Assembly: GCA_934045075.1 (NCBI GenBank)
Contig: OW203725.1
Coordinates: 24,653,714-24,717,713, forward strand
Source: Yponomeuta sedellus
Taxonomy: Eukaryota > Arthropoda > Insecta > Lepidoptera > Yponomeutidae
Reading direction: 5' to 3'
Length of the DNA stretch: 64,000 nt
A program made the translations under genes and the position numbers. Below are positions 40,308 to 55,300 of this stretch, piece by piece. The first letter of the stretch is position 1, and each line of letters opens with the position of its first letter. The notes below the pieces were generated by a model that did not search any database, was not told the origin of the DNA, and saw nothing but the letters and a program-made list of their open reading frames with translations.

Positions 40308-43300
40308 GTGAGTTGCCTTCAATTTAATGGTGTATGCACTCCAGATCTACACCGAACGTAACAAATTGATGTTTTTGTATTTTTTTGTGATAATTAATAG
40401 TACATTAGTAGCCAAGGACTGTAAGGTATCAATTGCAGACCGAGATATTTAAATATATAGTTCGAGGGTGCAATTAGTGCTTACACCCGAGCTAACTATT
40501 CAGCTTTACAGTGTATCCGTTCTTAAATGGCATAACGAGTAAACAAACCTCACTCGACCACAAAACACGAATTCCGGAAGCATCACTCGATGTAGGTTAC
40601 CACATTTAGTTGTAGACACTAGTTAAGACACATGGGCATCATATTTTACCGAAAACTGGCTGAATTTGTGATTAAAACTATGATTTTTTGCCGAAATTTT
40701 AAATACACTGATTTTCTGATCACAGGTTAGCAAAACTACACAGATTAGTTTGTATTTTTTTTTTAGTGTTGGGATGCGGTTGTATCAGGTGAATGAAAGA
40801 ACGAATGAACGAAATTGCGCTGTTATGTTATTTAATAAGTGCACATAGCACCGGAATAATAAGAATAACAAAATAGAGTAGGTATTGCGGTGGGTATTGA
40901 ATAAGTTTGATTGATTTTTTTACTAAAACCTTGCATGTTAAGCGGGTGTTCCATTAACGAGCCACCAGTTTTCTTTACCGCAGTTTTTTATTTTCTGCGA
41001 GCCAATGGTATAAACCGCAACTACATCACCCCAAAATCCGGCGATTTTGTTTTCAAATTTTACTCTGTGGGTTATACCGTTGATTCTTCGAGCATGATTG
41101 AAATTTTGTCAGTTTTAATGCGGTAAACAAAACTGCCAGTGGATCAGCCGAGCCAGCGAGCAAACAGTTTTTTTCACGTTGCTGTAGCCACGGTTGCCAG
41201 ATGAGATTTTCTAAATATCTCCAAATCAGTATAAAAAAAACTAAAAATGATATCTTTCGCAGCAAAAACCCCCATTTTAAATGGTCCAATATCTTTAATG
41301 TTCTACACGTTTTTCGATTCTACTTTTCCCCATAATGATCTTAAAAACTCTTTATTGAGGAGATAGCATTACCGCCAACATTTATTAGCGGAATTTTCTT
41401 AATTTTTTTGTCCCCGTTTGTAGGTATGTATGGGTCGAGTTCAGTGTAGCAGATGGATTGCGATACTAATATTACATAATTATTTAGATTATTTTATGAC
41501 TTAAACTTCATTCATTCAATAATGAAATCCGTCATTCATTCAGTAATAACCAACACTATGAAATGTCACATTTTATTGGTCAGCCATGTTTGTTTACTCG
41601 TTATGCCATTTAAGAACGGATACACTGTACATCTCGATTGTGAGGTATGTAGAAAAAACTGGCATTACAAGAATAAAACATTTTTAACAAACAATATTTA
41701 AAGTAAAAGTTGTCTATACCCGCCTTTTTTCATTAAAAAGAATCAAGTTAAAGAAGTTATTAATTTTTTTTTGTAAGAACGAAATTGAGCTTCGCCGTTC
41801 GATATTTAAAATTTATGACTATTATACTTACACGATGACAAGACTGAATAGCAAAGCGACCTCTTTGGGCTGAATGCATGATGTCTATTGCCAGTATGAT
41901 GGTTAGATGTACGCGAACTTTTTGAAAGAAAGTGTTTTTATTACTTACCGCCCTAGGGCTTTTCTAGCTACATTATTAACCTAGAGCGCTAATTAGTCAC
42001 CTGCAAGCCCCATTTAGAGGTAATAAGAACCTACTTACTGAACATGAGAGATGTAAATAATTTTTAATTTCAAATTATAGAATTCTTTGGTCCTTCGCCC
42101 ATTAAGTTCAAGCTGAGCCAAAAATTTGGGATGCCCTAGCCCTCTGTAATGCAGCATGTTGAAAGAAAAAAACAGATTAGGAGTTGTATGGGGCTAATGA
42201 GATCTGTGTAATATGTCCTTTAATATTTATCTGATTTAAAAACGGTAATAATAACTTTCACTGGTCTCAAATTATGATGTCCTGTGGTAACCAGGCAAGG
42301 GCGTCACAAATATAGAAATATACTACAACTGTGACCATTTGTACAAATGTATGGTGGCCTACAGTGAGAATTAAACCTCATGGTAATCAGAGGGTAATCA
42401 ACAGTCAAGTTCTTTTATTAAAGTTTATTGTAATGATCAACTCTGAAATAGAAATATGTCAGCTGTGCCATACTACATTTTTGGCTGTAGCAAATACAGA
42501 AATAGCTGATATATCTTTCGCATTTTTATAGTTAGTCTCATTATAAATGTTGTCGAGCGGTTCCGTGCTACGCAAGGCACATTAAGCAGTTGGTGCTGTC
42601 TGCCGTCGATAGATGGCAATCGTTAAAGCCAACTCAGAGGCCTTAGGGCGGGTTGAAAACTTCTGACAGTAAGACCAGCCACTAGTCTTGCAAGCCTCCA
42701 CTAATCCGGACTTGGTCTCCGTGGTGGAGTATGGCCTATACCTTCAGGGAAGAAACCCGTGCCCCTCGGTGGGGCGTAATAGGTTTATGATTGATGATGA
42801 AAACACATGACTAGCGTCATCGTACTACCCAGGCTGTAGTGGACAGAGACGGGTCAACATGTTTACTCAGTTTGAAGAGGGAAATGTTGCGATAAGTAAT
42901 GGGATGGAAAAAAAACAAGAGTAAACGTCGCTCACTACACCTACCTCGTCAACTATAGTGATTGCTTGTGATTAGAACAGAGACCCGTGACCTTACGCGA
43001 CTAAGCGAGCATCTTTCCGAGACCATGACACTAATGAATGCGTAATTTAGAGGATTGACTTGGTACGTTCAAATGTTTTGTCTTTTTATACGACTGTGCA
43101 ACCAAAAAAAAAGCAGTGTAATGTTTTTTGAGTTTATGTATGTATAGTCATTGATCCGAGACCGGTCGTCGTACATGGTCACCTTCTCGAAATCGTTTCC
43201 GAATACACTTACCTCGGGCAGATTCTGCAGTTAGATAAAAACAATTTCAAGAAGGAGGCCAAGAGGAGGATCCAGCTGGACTGGGCAGCGTTTGGGAAAC

Positions 43301-46300
43301 TACGCCGAGTCTTCTCGTCATCCATAAAGTTTTTAATCAGTGCGTCCTGCCATGACCTTCGGAGCCGAGACATGGACATAATGGACAGTCACGAAAGGGT
43401 TGGTCCACCAGTTCAAAGTCGCTCAGAGAGCTATGCTCGGAGTTTCTCTGAAAGATAAGATTCGTAACGAATGCATCCGACACAGAACCAAAGTTATCCA
43501 CATAGCTCAGAGAATCAGCAAGCTGAAGTGGCAGTGGTCTGGCCATATCTCGCGAAGAACCGACAACCGTTGGAGCAAATGTGTCCTTGAGTGGAGACCG
43601 CGACTCGGCAAACGTAGTGTAGGACGCCCTCCGACTAGGTGGGATGACGATCTGCGAAAAACTGCAGGCAGATGCTGGACGCGGCAAGCTCAAGACAGGG
43701 CGCTATGGCGCTCATTAGGGGAGGGCTATGTCCAGCAGTGGACTAGAATAGCCCAACGACGACGATGTATAGTTATATATTAAACGGGTCAAATCGCGAT
43801 TATTTATTAGGTAAAACTTAATTACCTTATTTCCCCACGTTTCGGCAGCGTATGTATGTATGTTTATATGTGTGTAAAGGGTGATTTGAGTTAAATAGAA
43901 AACACAGGTTTTAGTCTTTTGACTGTAAGTTTTGTATTGAATCATAAAGTTCGTAGGATGGGATAATTTATGGAATAACACATCGGGCAAATGGCCTCCA
44001 CGGCTTTGCATACGCATATACGCACTCGTTTCTCGAAATTTTCCATGACCATTCTGCAAAAATGTGACTGGATTTTGTTGGTGCAGCGTCAAGGTTGTGG
44101 GCTTGTTGTGATTTTAAATAATCTAATGGATGCTTTATACGAGATGTTAAAAACTGAGATTATTGTAATAAAAGTAACCAGACTTTATTTATTTTCCAGA
44201 TATCACAGCTTAGCTCCAATGTACTACCGAGGCGCGCAGGCAGCTATCGTCGTATACGACATCACTAACCAGGTTAGTTCAGATTTTATTACATCACCAT
44301 TGATCCATTTCGCCCGTTTCAGAATGTCATCGATTGTTTTTACATGCTTCATTTCACAATTTCTGGTTCTGATTTTGAATTTAGCACGGAATTTCTAAAA
44401 AAACAAATCGAAACCAATATTTTCCATTTTTAAAACTATTTCTTTAATTAAATACAAGTCGCCCCAAATCCTTAAGATGTTTGTCCGAGTGAACTTGAAA
44501 CGGTAATGCAATAAAAATATCTGTCGAACACGTATGGCTTGAATGTTTCCTTTACTTTTGCATTATTTGCATACATTGCTTCTGGCGCCACACTGGGATA
44601 CCCTGTGTCGCGGGAACCAGAAACAATGACATCACAAACATGTAAACATCCAAGACCTGGGGTTTTGTTTTTGTCTCCAGCCGGTGTTCGAACCCCGGAC
44701 CTCTGGCATGGTAGGCAGTTGCGCTACCGCTGCGCCACAGAGGTCGTCAAATATGGATCTATATTTGCATTAACGTAATCTTGTTTACTTGAGAAAGATC
44801 TTGTATACTTGAGAGCGGTTACTTACTTGGCATTCCTGCACTTTGTCACTTTCTTTCGTTTTTAATGGGTGTAAAGGACTTTTGACAAAATTAAATTACG
44901 ATTATTGGAGACATATTTTTACTCTCCTAACAACAAACAAACGGTTTCATTCAAAGTAGCACAGACACTGCGGCTTAACGAACGTGACAAGTCAAACTAG
45001 GTGTCGATTTCAATATCTAGATGTCATTTTGGAGAAAAAATCGATAAATAAACTCCAAACTTAGTCTTTTCAAAGTTCTTAATTAACAGATTTTACATAA
45101 TTATTATAAAACATAGAACTCATACATTGTACTGGCGTTAATTCTAGACACAAGAATAGAATAGAATATATTTATTTGTCTTCAAGCGAAATTATGAAAG
45201 AGTGAAATTATGGTGTTAGATTCAGAAAGAGTAGAATCAGATACTCATATTTTTTTCCTAACACAGTTGTATAATACTCTAATTTTCTTAAAAAATAAAG
45301 TTTTTTTTACGACAGTTATCAGTGTTATTTTATTAAATGTCTTAATGTGCGAGCGAGAGACGTTTGTATAAACATCTTTCGCTCCCACATATTAATTTAT
45401 ATATATGTATAATGTATATTATGTGGTGTGGTGACGCAGCCGTAGGAATACTCGATGTAGGATAGTGCTGGGCAGAGCCATGCGTTCAATTCTCGCAGGC
45501 ACTTAGATTGTTCGCCGGGCTAGGCCGGGCTAGGGCTAGGGTGGGCTTGAATTACGGGACAAGAAAAAACAAAAAAAAATGTACGTAATACAGAGAATAT
45601 TGTAAAGAGGTTCGAAATTTCACTGATGCCGTGAGTCGCCCATTGGCTCAATTGGTAGAGCGCTGGTACGGATAGCCAGAGGTTGCGGGTTCGAATCCCG
45701 GCATGGGTGAAATTTTTAGCCTCTAAATAGGTTTTTAAAAAAAAAATCCCTCAAATCACATATTTTTCCCAGAAAAAAAATTGGCCATGTACGTACTATT
45801 CGAGACTGTCTATCTCTGTGCCAAATTTCATCCAGATCCCTTCAGCCGTTTTGGCGTGTTTGAGTAACAAACAAATATCTGTCCAGACTTTCGGACATTA
45901 CATTTGCAACAGTTGTAAGATAAGTTTACTTGCGGCAGTAGCAATCATTATTTGGATACCGCTATATATTTTTAGACTTCTTTGTGAAGGAAAACATCGT
46001 GAGCAAACCTCTGTGTCTGAGGTGTAAAAATACCCTAGCGCTTGAAATTGCCAATCTGCGATGGGCACTAGTGGTAATTAAGCCCAAACTCTTTCTCTCT
46101 GAGAGAAGGCCTGCGCCCTGCAGTGGGACATTAATAGGGTACATAAAAATAAAGTTATTCTTTTGAAGAGAATTAAAAGAATTCGGGAAAATCCTGGAAC
46201 CGGGGCGTCAGTGGCATTTCGTGACATTCTCGGTAGGTGCCGGCCGACTGGCAACCCTAGTGTAGAGCGTGCAGCCAGTCTGACGACGCTCCCACCCACT

Positions 46301-49300
46301 GGTTCTCGTGCCGGTCAGTCGAGGTCGCGCGTGCTTTGCCGCCATTTATGCCCTCGACTTCCACGCGGGACTAAATCGGCTGAATGCTGAGTGACAACGT
46401 TTCAATTTTGTAGCATACGTATTTTACTGTCTTAAAGGATACGAAATAAAATGACCCATATTTTTGTATTTTCGGAAATTCGATGATTTTCATTTGTAAT
46501 TTTCTGTTTGAATTTCGTCTTATTCGAAAAAGACGTAACCGCCAAATGACGTCACACATACGGCCTAATAATACCAACACCCTTGACCGTAGATAGAGTA
46601 GAACTATAGATCAAGGCACAGTGTAACCGTTTTCACGTCGGTGAATATTATTTGTTTGTGTGCGTGAATGTTGCCACAGTAAAAGTGAATTGCCATAATG
46701 AGGGATAAAATATTTCAGTCGTTCATAGGCCATGAAGCATGCATGCAGATTTAGTTTTGAATTTTATTAATCATACATGTCTGACAATTGTTTGCAGAAC
46801 GTAGCAAACGTTTTCTAAACAATTGTCATTTTGTATAATTAAAAATACGTTTTATTTTACACGTTTAAATTTTACAAGTTAAGGCGCTTAGGGATGCTAT
46901 CTAGGACCACCAATGGAATACAATCATAAACTGTTTTATTAATATTTTTTTTTCATATAAAAATTCACCATATAAAAAATCTTTCGAAGGGTACCTCAGA
47001 CCACCAAAATGTACATTTTGTCGAAATGTAGAGAGCATATTCGAGCATTTGATGTAGGTGACCAGTTCTCTCTTCTAAATGCTAGCACCCATTTTTCCAG
47101 AACAGAACTATTTTGAAGAAATCTGGAAAAGAAACATTGCTAATATTAATAAATATTGTAATACATTAAAATATAATAAGTAATAACTTTAGTATTATTA
47201 TTCGCGATACTCATACATAGCTGTTGTATATTGAACGGGTCGATTATTTATTAGGGAAATAAGGTAATTACGTTTTACCTAATAAACGATCGCGGCTAGA
47301 CGGTATTGTACGAGATTCATTGATACAAATTCAAATTTGAATTCTATACTGAATTCAAGGGCACATTGCTTGCGGCAGAATGCACAAAAACACCGAAAGG
47401 GTTCTTGCGATAAATTCGAGTTGACACATTTTCTGCTGAGTGGAATGAATGCTGAAAAATTATATGGGCAACAAGTCACATAGGAAGGCGATGCAGCTAT
47501 CTAACAAAGCATCAGGATATTATATTTGATAATTCAGTGCTGTAGCCGTAATGTTTCTGTCTCTATTGTTTTTATTATAGATTTCGATATCAACCCTTGT
47601 ATGTTCATAACTCTAACGGTCCTGCATCGCAGAAAGGTTGGAACGTTTTATAACTTTTATAATTAATAAATAAACTCTGGAACGACTTCAGGTGTGATTT
47701 TATTTGTAGATTTATAGTAACTTTAAAACAGAAAAACTGGATAAAAAACGCAGAAGCAGGTAAAAGTCAGATCTGGTCAAAGGGTAAAGTAGTAGTGGTG
47801 AAAAATGAGGGAAATCGAAGAATGTGTGACAAAATTTAAATATTTGAAAATGATAGATGGAAAAAGAAATAAAAATGGTGTGAAGAGGTTTGCACCGTTA
47901 CAAGGTTAGGCCATACTCCACCGCAGGGGCCAAGCCCGGGTTATAGTTTTAGGTACATTTGATTTTTAATAACGATACATTAAGTATTAAAGATTCATAA
48001 TATATTTTGATTACGTTTGTAACTTAATATCTGTACAAAGACAAGCCGTCGAAGTCTGGGACTTCGAGTTAAGTAATGATCACGCAGCGTTGCCAGATAT
48101 ACGGTTTGAATCGTATTCATACGATGTTTTACATTTATGTTGCATATACTAGTACGATCAAGAGGCAGAAATCGTACGTAAACATACGACTTTTTTTAGA
48201 TTTTATTCAACCAAAGTACTAATACCAACATAGCACGTCACTATTTATTCCTTTACTTACTAAGTAGCAACCCTTAAGGTAAATCTAACTAATGTGCGAC
48301 GTTACCGGTTACTCGTTTTTGTGACACAGATTATGAACGCTGCTTCAGTTCAGTCAATCTTATTAAAACAAAGATCCGAAATAGGCTGAGCAATGAAACT
48401 CTAAACGGCACACTTTTGGCAAAACAACATATTAAGCGCTATGGGTGTTGTGTGGATTTTTCTCAAACAAGAGCAATAATATTAACATTACAGTAAAACC
48501 CTTTACGGGGATAAATAAAAACCTAAAAATAGTATGTTTATGTTTAATCGATTGTTTACTTTAAAGTAATAAAACAAAGGTTTTGAAAACGTTCTGTTTT
48601 TTTAGCAGCCTTCTTAGGGAATACTACTTTTTATTTTCCCATCGTACGGTCGCTTATAACGTCTGCCAACACGGTCAAGTAATGATCGGGATTTTCGACA
48701 TAAACGGATGGCAACATTTTTTTACTCTTAGTTTTTTTCGGTTAGGAAAGAAAATTCTATTAAATTGCTTTTCTTACGGACTAGTTGCAAAGCTACTAGT
48801 TGAAACTTAACTAAAATACTCAACATAAGGCAACTTTGGGCTTAACAATAATTGAAACACAATAATTACTTACCTATCAAAGGAAACTTCCCCCAAAGCT
48901 GTTTCTTAACGATTTCTGCATACGAGTACACTACAATTCACCATACTTTCTCTATTTAGGTCACTTTTAATATATCATTTCACAAATACACGGTTGCTCA
49001 TCGAAACGGCTAGCGTAGCGTTAAATATGATAAAATTTTCAAAATCTTGTCGTTTGTTTGCCCCCAAAAACGTCAACTTGACACTGGGGGCAAACAAAAA
49101 AAGCAGTTACACTTTTGCTGTTTACTCTATCTCTTTCTCACCCATGGTCGCTACGAAGTTTGTTTCATTTAAAACTTGTATGTGTGCGCTGTGGCTTGCT
49201 CTATAGTTTTACTCCCTCTACGCCCTTGACGCCTTTTTAAAAGCCATTGGAATTAAGGAAAGGAAAAGTAATTTCTCAGACATGACATTTGAATGAAATT

Positions 49301-52300
49301 GAAAATATCATTCTGTCATATCATTTTTAATATTAGGCAACGGTACCTCCTCATTCCACCGCATGTGTGACGTCATCACACAATATTTGCTTTTTATTTA
49401 TTTTCTCTAAAATTAAGCAATAATAAAAATTCTAAATACTTAATTAAAACTGTTTTTACACAGATTTCACTCGTTTATTATATTTTTTACAATTTTCCAA
49501 CGTGCCAATTTACACTTTTACAGCCGCGGTCTCGGATGACTAGATCATCATCATCAAATCATCATAGTCATCCGAGACCACGGCACCTGTAGAAGTGCCG
49601 AAACGTTGGAAAATTGTAAAAAATATAATAAACGAGTGAAATCCGTGTAAAAACAGTTTTATTTATGTCTAGTACTCGTGTTAACCTTAGAAAATACTAT
49701 TCTAAATACTTTTTTCGTAATCAAGATAGCAAAATTAAGAAACGGAATTGTTAGTTTTGCGCCTTATAAAATATGAAATGTTGTCAATTGGTGGTAGCGG
49801 AGCGGTGTAGAACGCCGGCTTCTCAGTCGGAAGGTCGTGGGTTCGAGCCCCGGCATGCACCAATAGACTTTGTACATACATAATCCTAGACCAGGGACTG
49901 CCACTTGCCACGATCCTGACAGATCACACCTTCGCTTCATCAACGTTCATAGTCGTTGCATGCACGCACGCCGGTTCCGGGTACTTTTTATCTTTCCATT
50001 TGCTAATACTTACCCTATTTGGTCGATTTATGTCCGCCTGGGACGTCCCTGACCAGCCCTTCCACTCACATTCGCAATGTATATTTGTTTCGTCAATCTT
50101 TCTCTTGTCTTGTGCCACCTCAGACCACTCCGGCATGTGTCGGTCGAGATCGTCTCGCCAACGTTTTCTTGGCCAACCTCTCCTGGCACAAGACAGAAAC
50201 ATCTGGTCTGAGTTGGGGAGGCCTTTGCCAAGCATTGGGACACAAACGAGGCTACGTAAAAAAAAATCTTTCTTCCTTCATCCTCTCCACATGTCCAAAC
50301 CAACGCAACATTCCTTTCTCAATAATTCTAGTCACTACATCCTCTTTCAGTCCACAACGTTCTCAAATCAGACTATTGCGTATCCTGTCATTCAAAGATT
50401 CAATAGACTTTGTTTTATAAGTTATGTGCATTTGTGAATTTATAGTAGCAATATTGCTCGCTGAGGTAAAGGAAAATATCGTAAGAAAACCCTAGTGCGT
50501 GAAGTGTTAACGTAACTCAGCGCTTGCTACGTACAATGGCCCGACTATAAGGCTAAATGGGGAAATCATAGGTCTAACTAACATGCAGAGCTGGGTGGTC
50601 GATTTTAGGGTTCCGTCCAAGGAAGAAAACGGAAACTGTCACGTTGATCGCTTTTTTATCGCTCCGTCTGTCTGACAAAACATTTTTCTCGTTGTTTAAA
50701 TTTCTGAATTATAGATAGAAGAACACTTTATCTATAATATAGAAATGAATCGCTGAATATGTTGGTAAGCGCAAATCTCGACAGCAGCTGAACCGATGTC
50801 GCTAATTATTTTTTTAGAATATTCCTTGAAGTACAAGGATGGTTCTTACGGGGAGAAAAATAAAAAAAATTATATTATCGACTGTTAGGCGGTACGAAGT
50901 TCGCTGGGTCAGCTAAGTTGTACATAAAAATGGAAATTACACAGATATTTCTTAACCTAAGAGTACAGACATCGGCCTTATCGCTAAAAGTGATCTCTTC
51001 CAGACAACGTTTTTATTGACTAGACTAATATATTGGAGAAGGAAGTAGATGTACAAATATACAAGATTATTACAAAGGTATAAATGATGTTGTAATTCTT
51101 AATGATTCGCGATGCTCATACAAACGTAGTTATATGCAACTTTTCGGTAACGGCAACGCTCCCGAAACGTCGGGAATTAAGGTAATTACGTTTTAGCTAA
51201 TAAATATTGCCCTACAATTTTTTTTTACGAACCAATCGGAGCTGACTGGACGTATTTACTACCTTACGTACCGCCTTAGCAGAAAGTGGTTACGAGTAGG
51301 GACTAGTGGAGAACTTACGGGGACGCCTTTGCCCAGCAGTGGGCCACACGACTCGCTCGTTCGAGGGTCCGCTTGGTTTTATGAACTGCTAATGAGCCAC
51401 AAAACAATTCATAGATGGCGCTTACAGGCGTGAACAGTAATACACAGAATATACAGCCGTATTCCGGTTCTTCTATGGCCACACCAGCGGCATATCTGTA
51501 CAAAGGCGAGCTATAATAAAAGTAAAATTGTGATTGTTTGAGTGACAAGTATCTTTTCTAGCCATAGGGACATATTTGTCCCAAAAGATCCAAAAAGTAT
51601 AATTTTTTTACATTTATATTTTATATAAATATTTTAACGCGTTTTGATTTCTAAATTAATTTTTTATAAGCCTTATCAGCCAATATGAACAGCTTATTGG
51701 GAGTGGGGTAGTATGTTAATGAAGCTTTCGTGGCCTATCGAAGCGCTCGTGGCCTAGCCGAACCGAGTGATTGAAATCAATGAGTTAAGTAAATTTAAGT
51801 TTAAAGTTAGAAAAACTTGAGTTAAGCAATAACGGATGCGGTCAGCTGCAGGATGGGTGGCCGTCCCATGACTACCACTGTGGCATTTTTTCCGAGCGCT
51901 TCCGTGCTTCGCAAGGTACGTTGAGCCGTTGGTGCCGGCTGTCATGTAATGGCAGTCGTTAAGCCATGTCAAAGGCCTTATGGGCGGCTTGATAACTTCT
52001 GACAGTAAGGCTCGCCACTGTCTTAAAATCCTCCACCAACCCGGACTTGGCCCCCGTGGTGGAGAATGGCCTAATTTTCCTGCGATGCAGGAAGAGACCC
52101 GTGCCCCAGAGTGAGGGCGTTCAAGGGTTGATATCGAGCTTAATATTAATGAGTATTTTTTTCCAGCTAACCCTGGGTTATCTGGTTAGTGGTGAATTTG
52201 TGCTGAGAACGGCTCATTATTGTTGGTACACATCCTCTGCGGATACTCACAGATGCAGCTAGTTTGCTTATTGACTCGTATCTCACGCGCGGCACCGCTC

Positions 52301-55300
52301 GCTTATCGGTCGGTAGGGCGGGTGAACGGACAGTGAGTCTTTATTTCTATATATTAATACTCGCGCCGAGACAATCTTATCTGTTTTGCGCATTATCGTT
52401 CACAAAGTGGCACTCTTTTCGGACTGTGACTCATACAATTCCTCAATCAGGCTGAGTTGATAAAGAAAAAGTTTTTATTTAAAAAAATGGGTTTTACTTA
52501 ATTTAAATTGTACTAATTTTATTTTAAACAATTTTTTTTAGTATTTTTTAGCACACACAACACAATAATTCTTTATTTTCATGACTAATTAAATTAACAA
52601 AATGCATATAATTACAATTAAACGTTCATGTTTCTTTAAACAGTCTTGAATGATTTGACTTGCATCAGAAAAAATGTCATAAAATTATCAAAAATCTTCT
52701 GAAATCATTTTTTAAAATTCACACTAATTACTTAAATACTAAACAAATATAAAGAAAGAAAATTAAAAATACTTAAAGATATGAACATAAAAACCATTTG
52801 AAGAGAGGAAAGAGGATGAAAGAAAAGCCTAAGATTGGGGTTAGTGGGGTGTCCAGCAGTGGACTGACACCGGCTGATGATGACGATGATGGTGATGATG
52901 ATGTTGATGAAAACCATTTGGGATTCACTGCAGTCACAGTCACTTAAATCCTTAGACGTTATATTTTTGTTGGTTTTGTAATTTATTCGAATTCAGTTTT
53001 GTTTGAAGCGCTCGTGGCCTAGGCGAACCGAGTGATTGGAATCAATCACTTGGTAAAGCAACAACAGGCGCGGTCAGATGCAGGACGGGTGAGCGTCCCG
53101 TGACTACCGCTAGTGGCATTTTAACGAGCGCTTCCGTGCTTTGCAAGGCACGTTAAGCCGTTGGTGGCGGCTGTCATATAATGGCAGTCGTTAAACCATG
53201 TCAGGGGCCTTATGGGCGGCTTGATAACTTCTGACAGTAAGGCCCGCCACCCGGACTTGGCCCCCGTTGCTGGAGTATGGCCTAACCTTCCTGCGGTGCA
53301 GGAAGAGACCAGTGCCCCAGCAGTGGGGATATACAAAGGGTGATGTCATATCATTGTAAGTACATATGTTATTGACAATAATATTGCGTATGTGGGCGAA
53401 TGGCTCAGGTAATCAGCATCTTCAATCACTTAACTGGGTCTAAAACGGTTGATACAAGGGTTGATAACAATAACGATAGTTTTTGTTTAAAAAAAATCCT
53501 TAAACGTGTAGGTAAACATAGCATAAGATACAAGTGTGCTCGCCGTAGTTTATGTCGGGGGAAGTCTGTTGACACTTTTTTATTGATTAAATAGCAGTAA
53601 AGAAGTATTGATTAAAAAAATACTTCAATCACTGATTAAAATCAATTGATTTAAATAGTAATATCAACCCTGGCCTCAATGAACTCAAATCCCAAAGGAT
53701 TCCTAATTTTTTATTCCTTACATAATTATGATGACTGTCAATTCCATAGATTCGGTGTGCTTAATATAGGGGATTAGTTGGTTCTGCTTATTATTCTGAA
53801 TAACAAAAGTAATTAAATATTTTTTCACCTGATATGACACATTGTGGCTCAGAAACATTAGGGAATGGACTGGATCTTTTCTACGATATTCGAGTTTGTC
53901 TCATATTCGTATTAGCGTGTATTCTACCGGACCTACATAGTTTGTTAGACCTAAGATTTCCGCGCCGAGCCTCATGGTTGGACCATTGTACGTAGCAAAG
54001 CTGTAAGTTTACTCTAGCCAGCCTATCTTTTTCTGGAAAGCCAGCAGTGCTCTGATGTCACTGCAGGCCCCATGAAGGGATCCCAGCTTGCCAACGATGG
54101 CGGTCCGTTGCTTTCCGACGCCTTGACAGTGAATGGTGTTTGAATTTTGAATGACGTGGGCGGGTGTTTCCTCTTCTTTGGGACATCCCCGGCAAAGCGG
54201 ACTGTCGGTTAGTCCCATGTTGTGGAAATGTCTGTTCAGTGAGCAGTGCCCTGTTAATATTGCCAACGCTTTGCGCAGATTACCTCTTCTCTGACGCAGC
54301 AGGTTACGTAAACGACGTTTTGTTGGCAGAGCTTCCCTGGCTTGTCTACATTTGGTTTCTATCCTCCAAAGTTCAGCATGCTGGCTTTCTGTTTGGGACC
54401 TGATGGATTTTCTAAATTGGTCATTATGGGAGTTGCAGCAAGGGCTCGAGCTGCCATTGTAGTTTACGAGCCACTTCTCGCAAGTTGCTCCACGACATTA
54501 TTGCCCTAGGAGCCGCTACGAGCCCTTTATCCATTAAAGGACCTTAGATATGCAATACCTCATTATGCAATTTGGCCAAGCGAAGCCTGTTAGCATTCCG
54601 ATCACTGTACAATGCTACGAAAATAACGATTCAAACAATAACCAACAGTCAATGTTCATGATAAGACTCTGTTATAATAAAACAATGTGATTAAAAAGAC
54701 CGAGCTCCTATCATTCGCTGACAGATAGTTATCAGATAATAATAATTGTGGTGCAAACGAATTTGAGCTATCAAGACACATGTGTCGGGCTCTCTATCAT
54801 GAAATTCACAAACGATGATAAGCGGGAGTCCGCTTTGATTTCTACATGTATCCGAGAGTGGTACACGCTCGTACAGCAATCTGATTAGTGTCCGACGTCC
54901 GTCCCACTGGGCGCAGACCTTTCTGAGAGCGGATATTGTGTCGTGTTTTTGCAGAGCCTCGCTGTTTCATTCGTAATTGAAATAAAAAAATCTAATTTCG
55001 TACATTAGGAACCTATTTTTAGATGGACTTTTAAAATGTTATCTATTTAATCTCTTGACGATGCCTATGGTGATTTTTTAATTGTTTGTATGAACTTTAT
55101 AGTAAATTTAATTTCTTTTTGTAAATCGACGACGACCTCGGTAGCGCAGCTGCTTGGTACGCTGACTGTAAAACCGAAGGTCTCGGTTTCGATCCCCGGC
55201 CGGGTCGAACTAGGAAACGAACTTTTCTAGTTTGTCTCGGGTCTTGGATGTTATCTACGTATTTATTGTATTAAATCTATCGTCGAGTTAGCACCTCTAT

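Noticed and set aside
43400..43783. 127-codon host gene
   Set aside because: It is the C terminus of an RTE LINE, repeated elsewhere in the window.
54009..54266. Cys-containing 85-codon gene
   Set aside because: It matches the terminal segment of RNase H-bearing LINEs; the flanking sequence is the decayed element.
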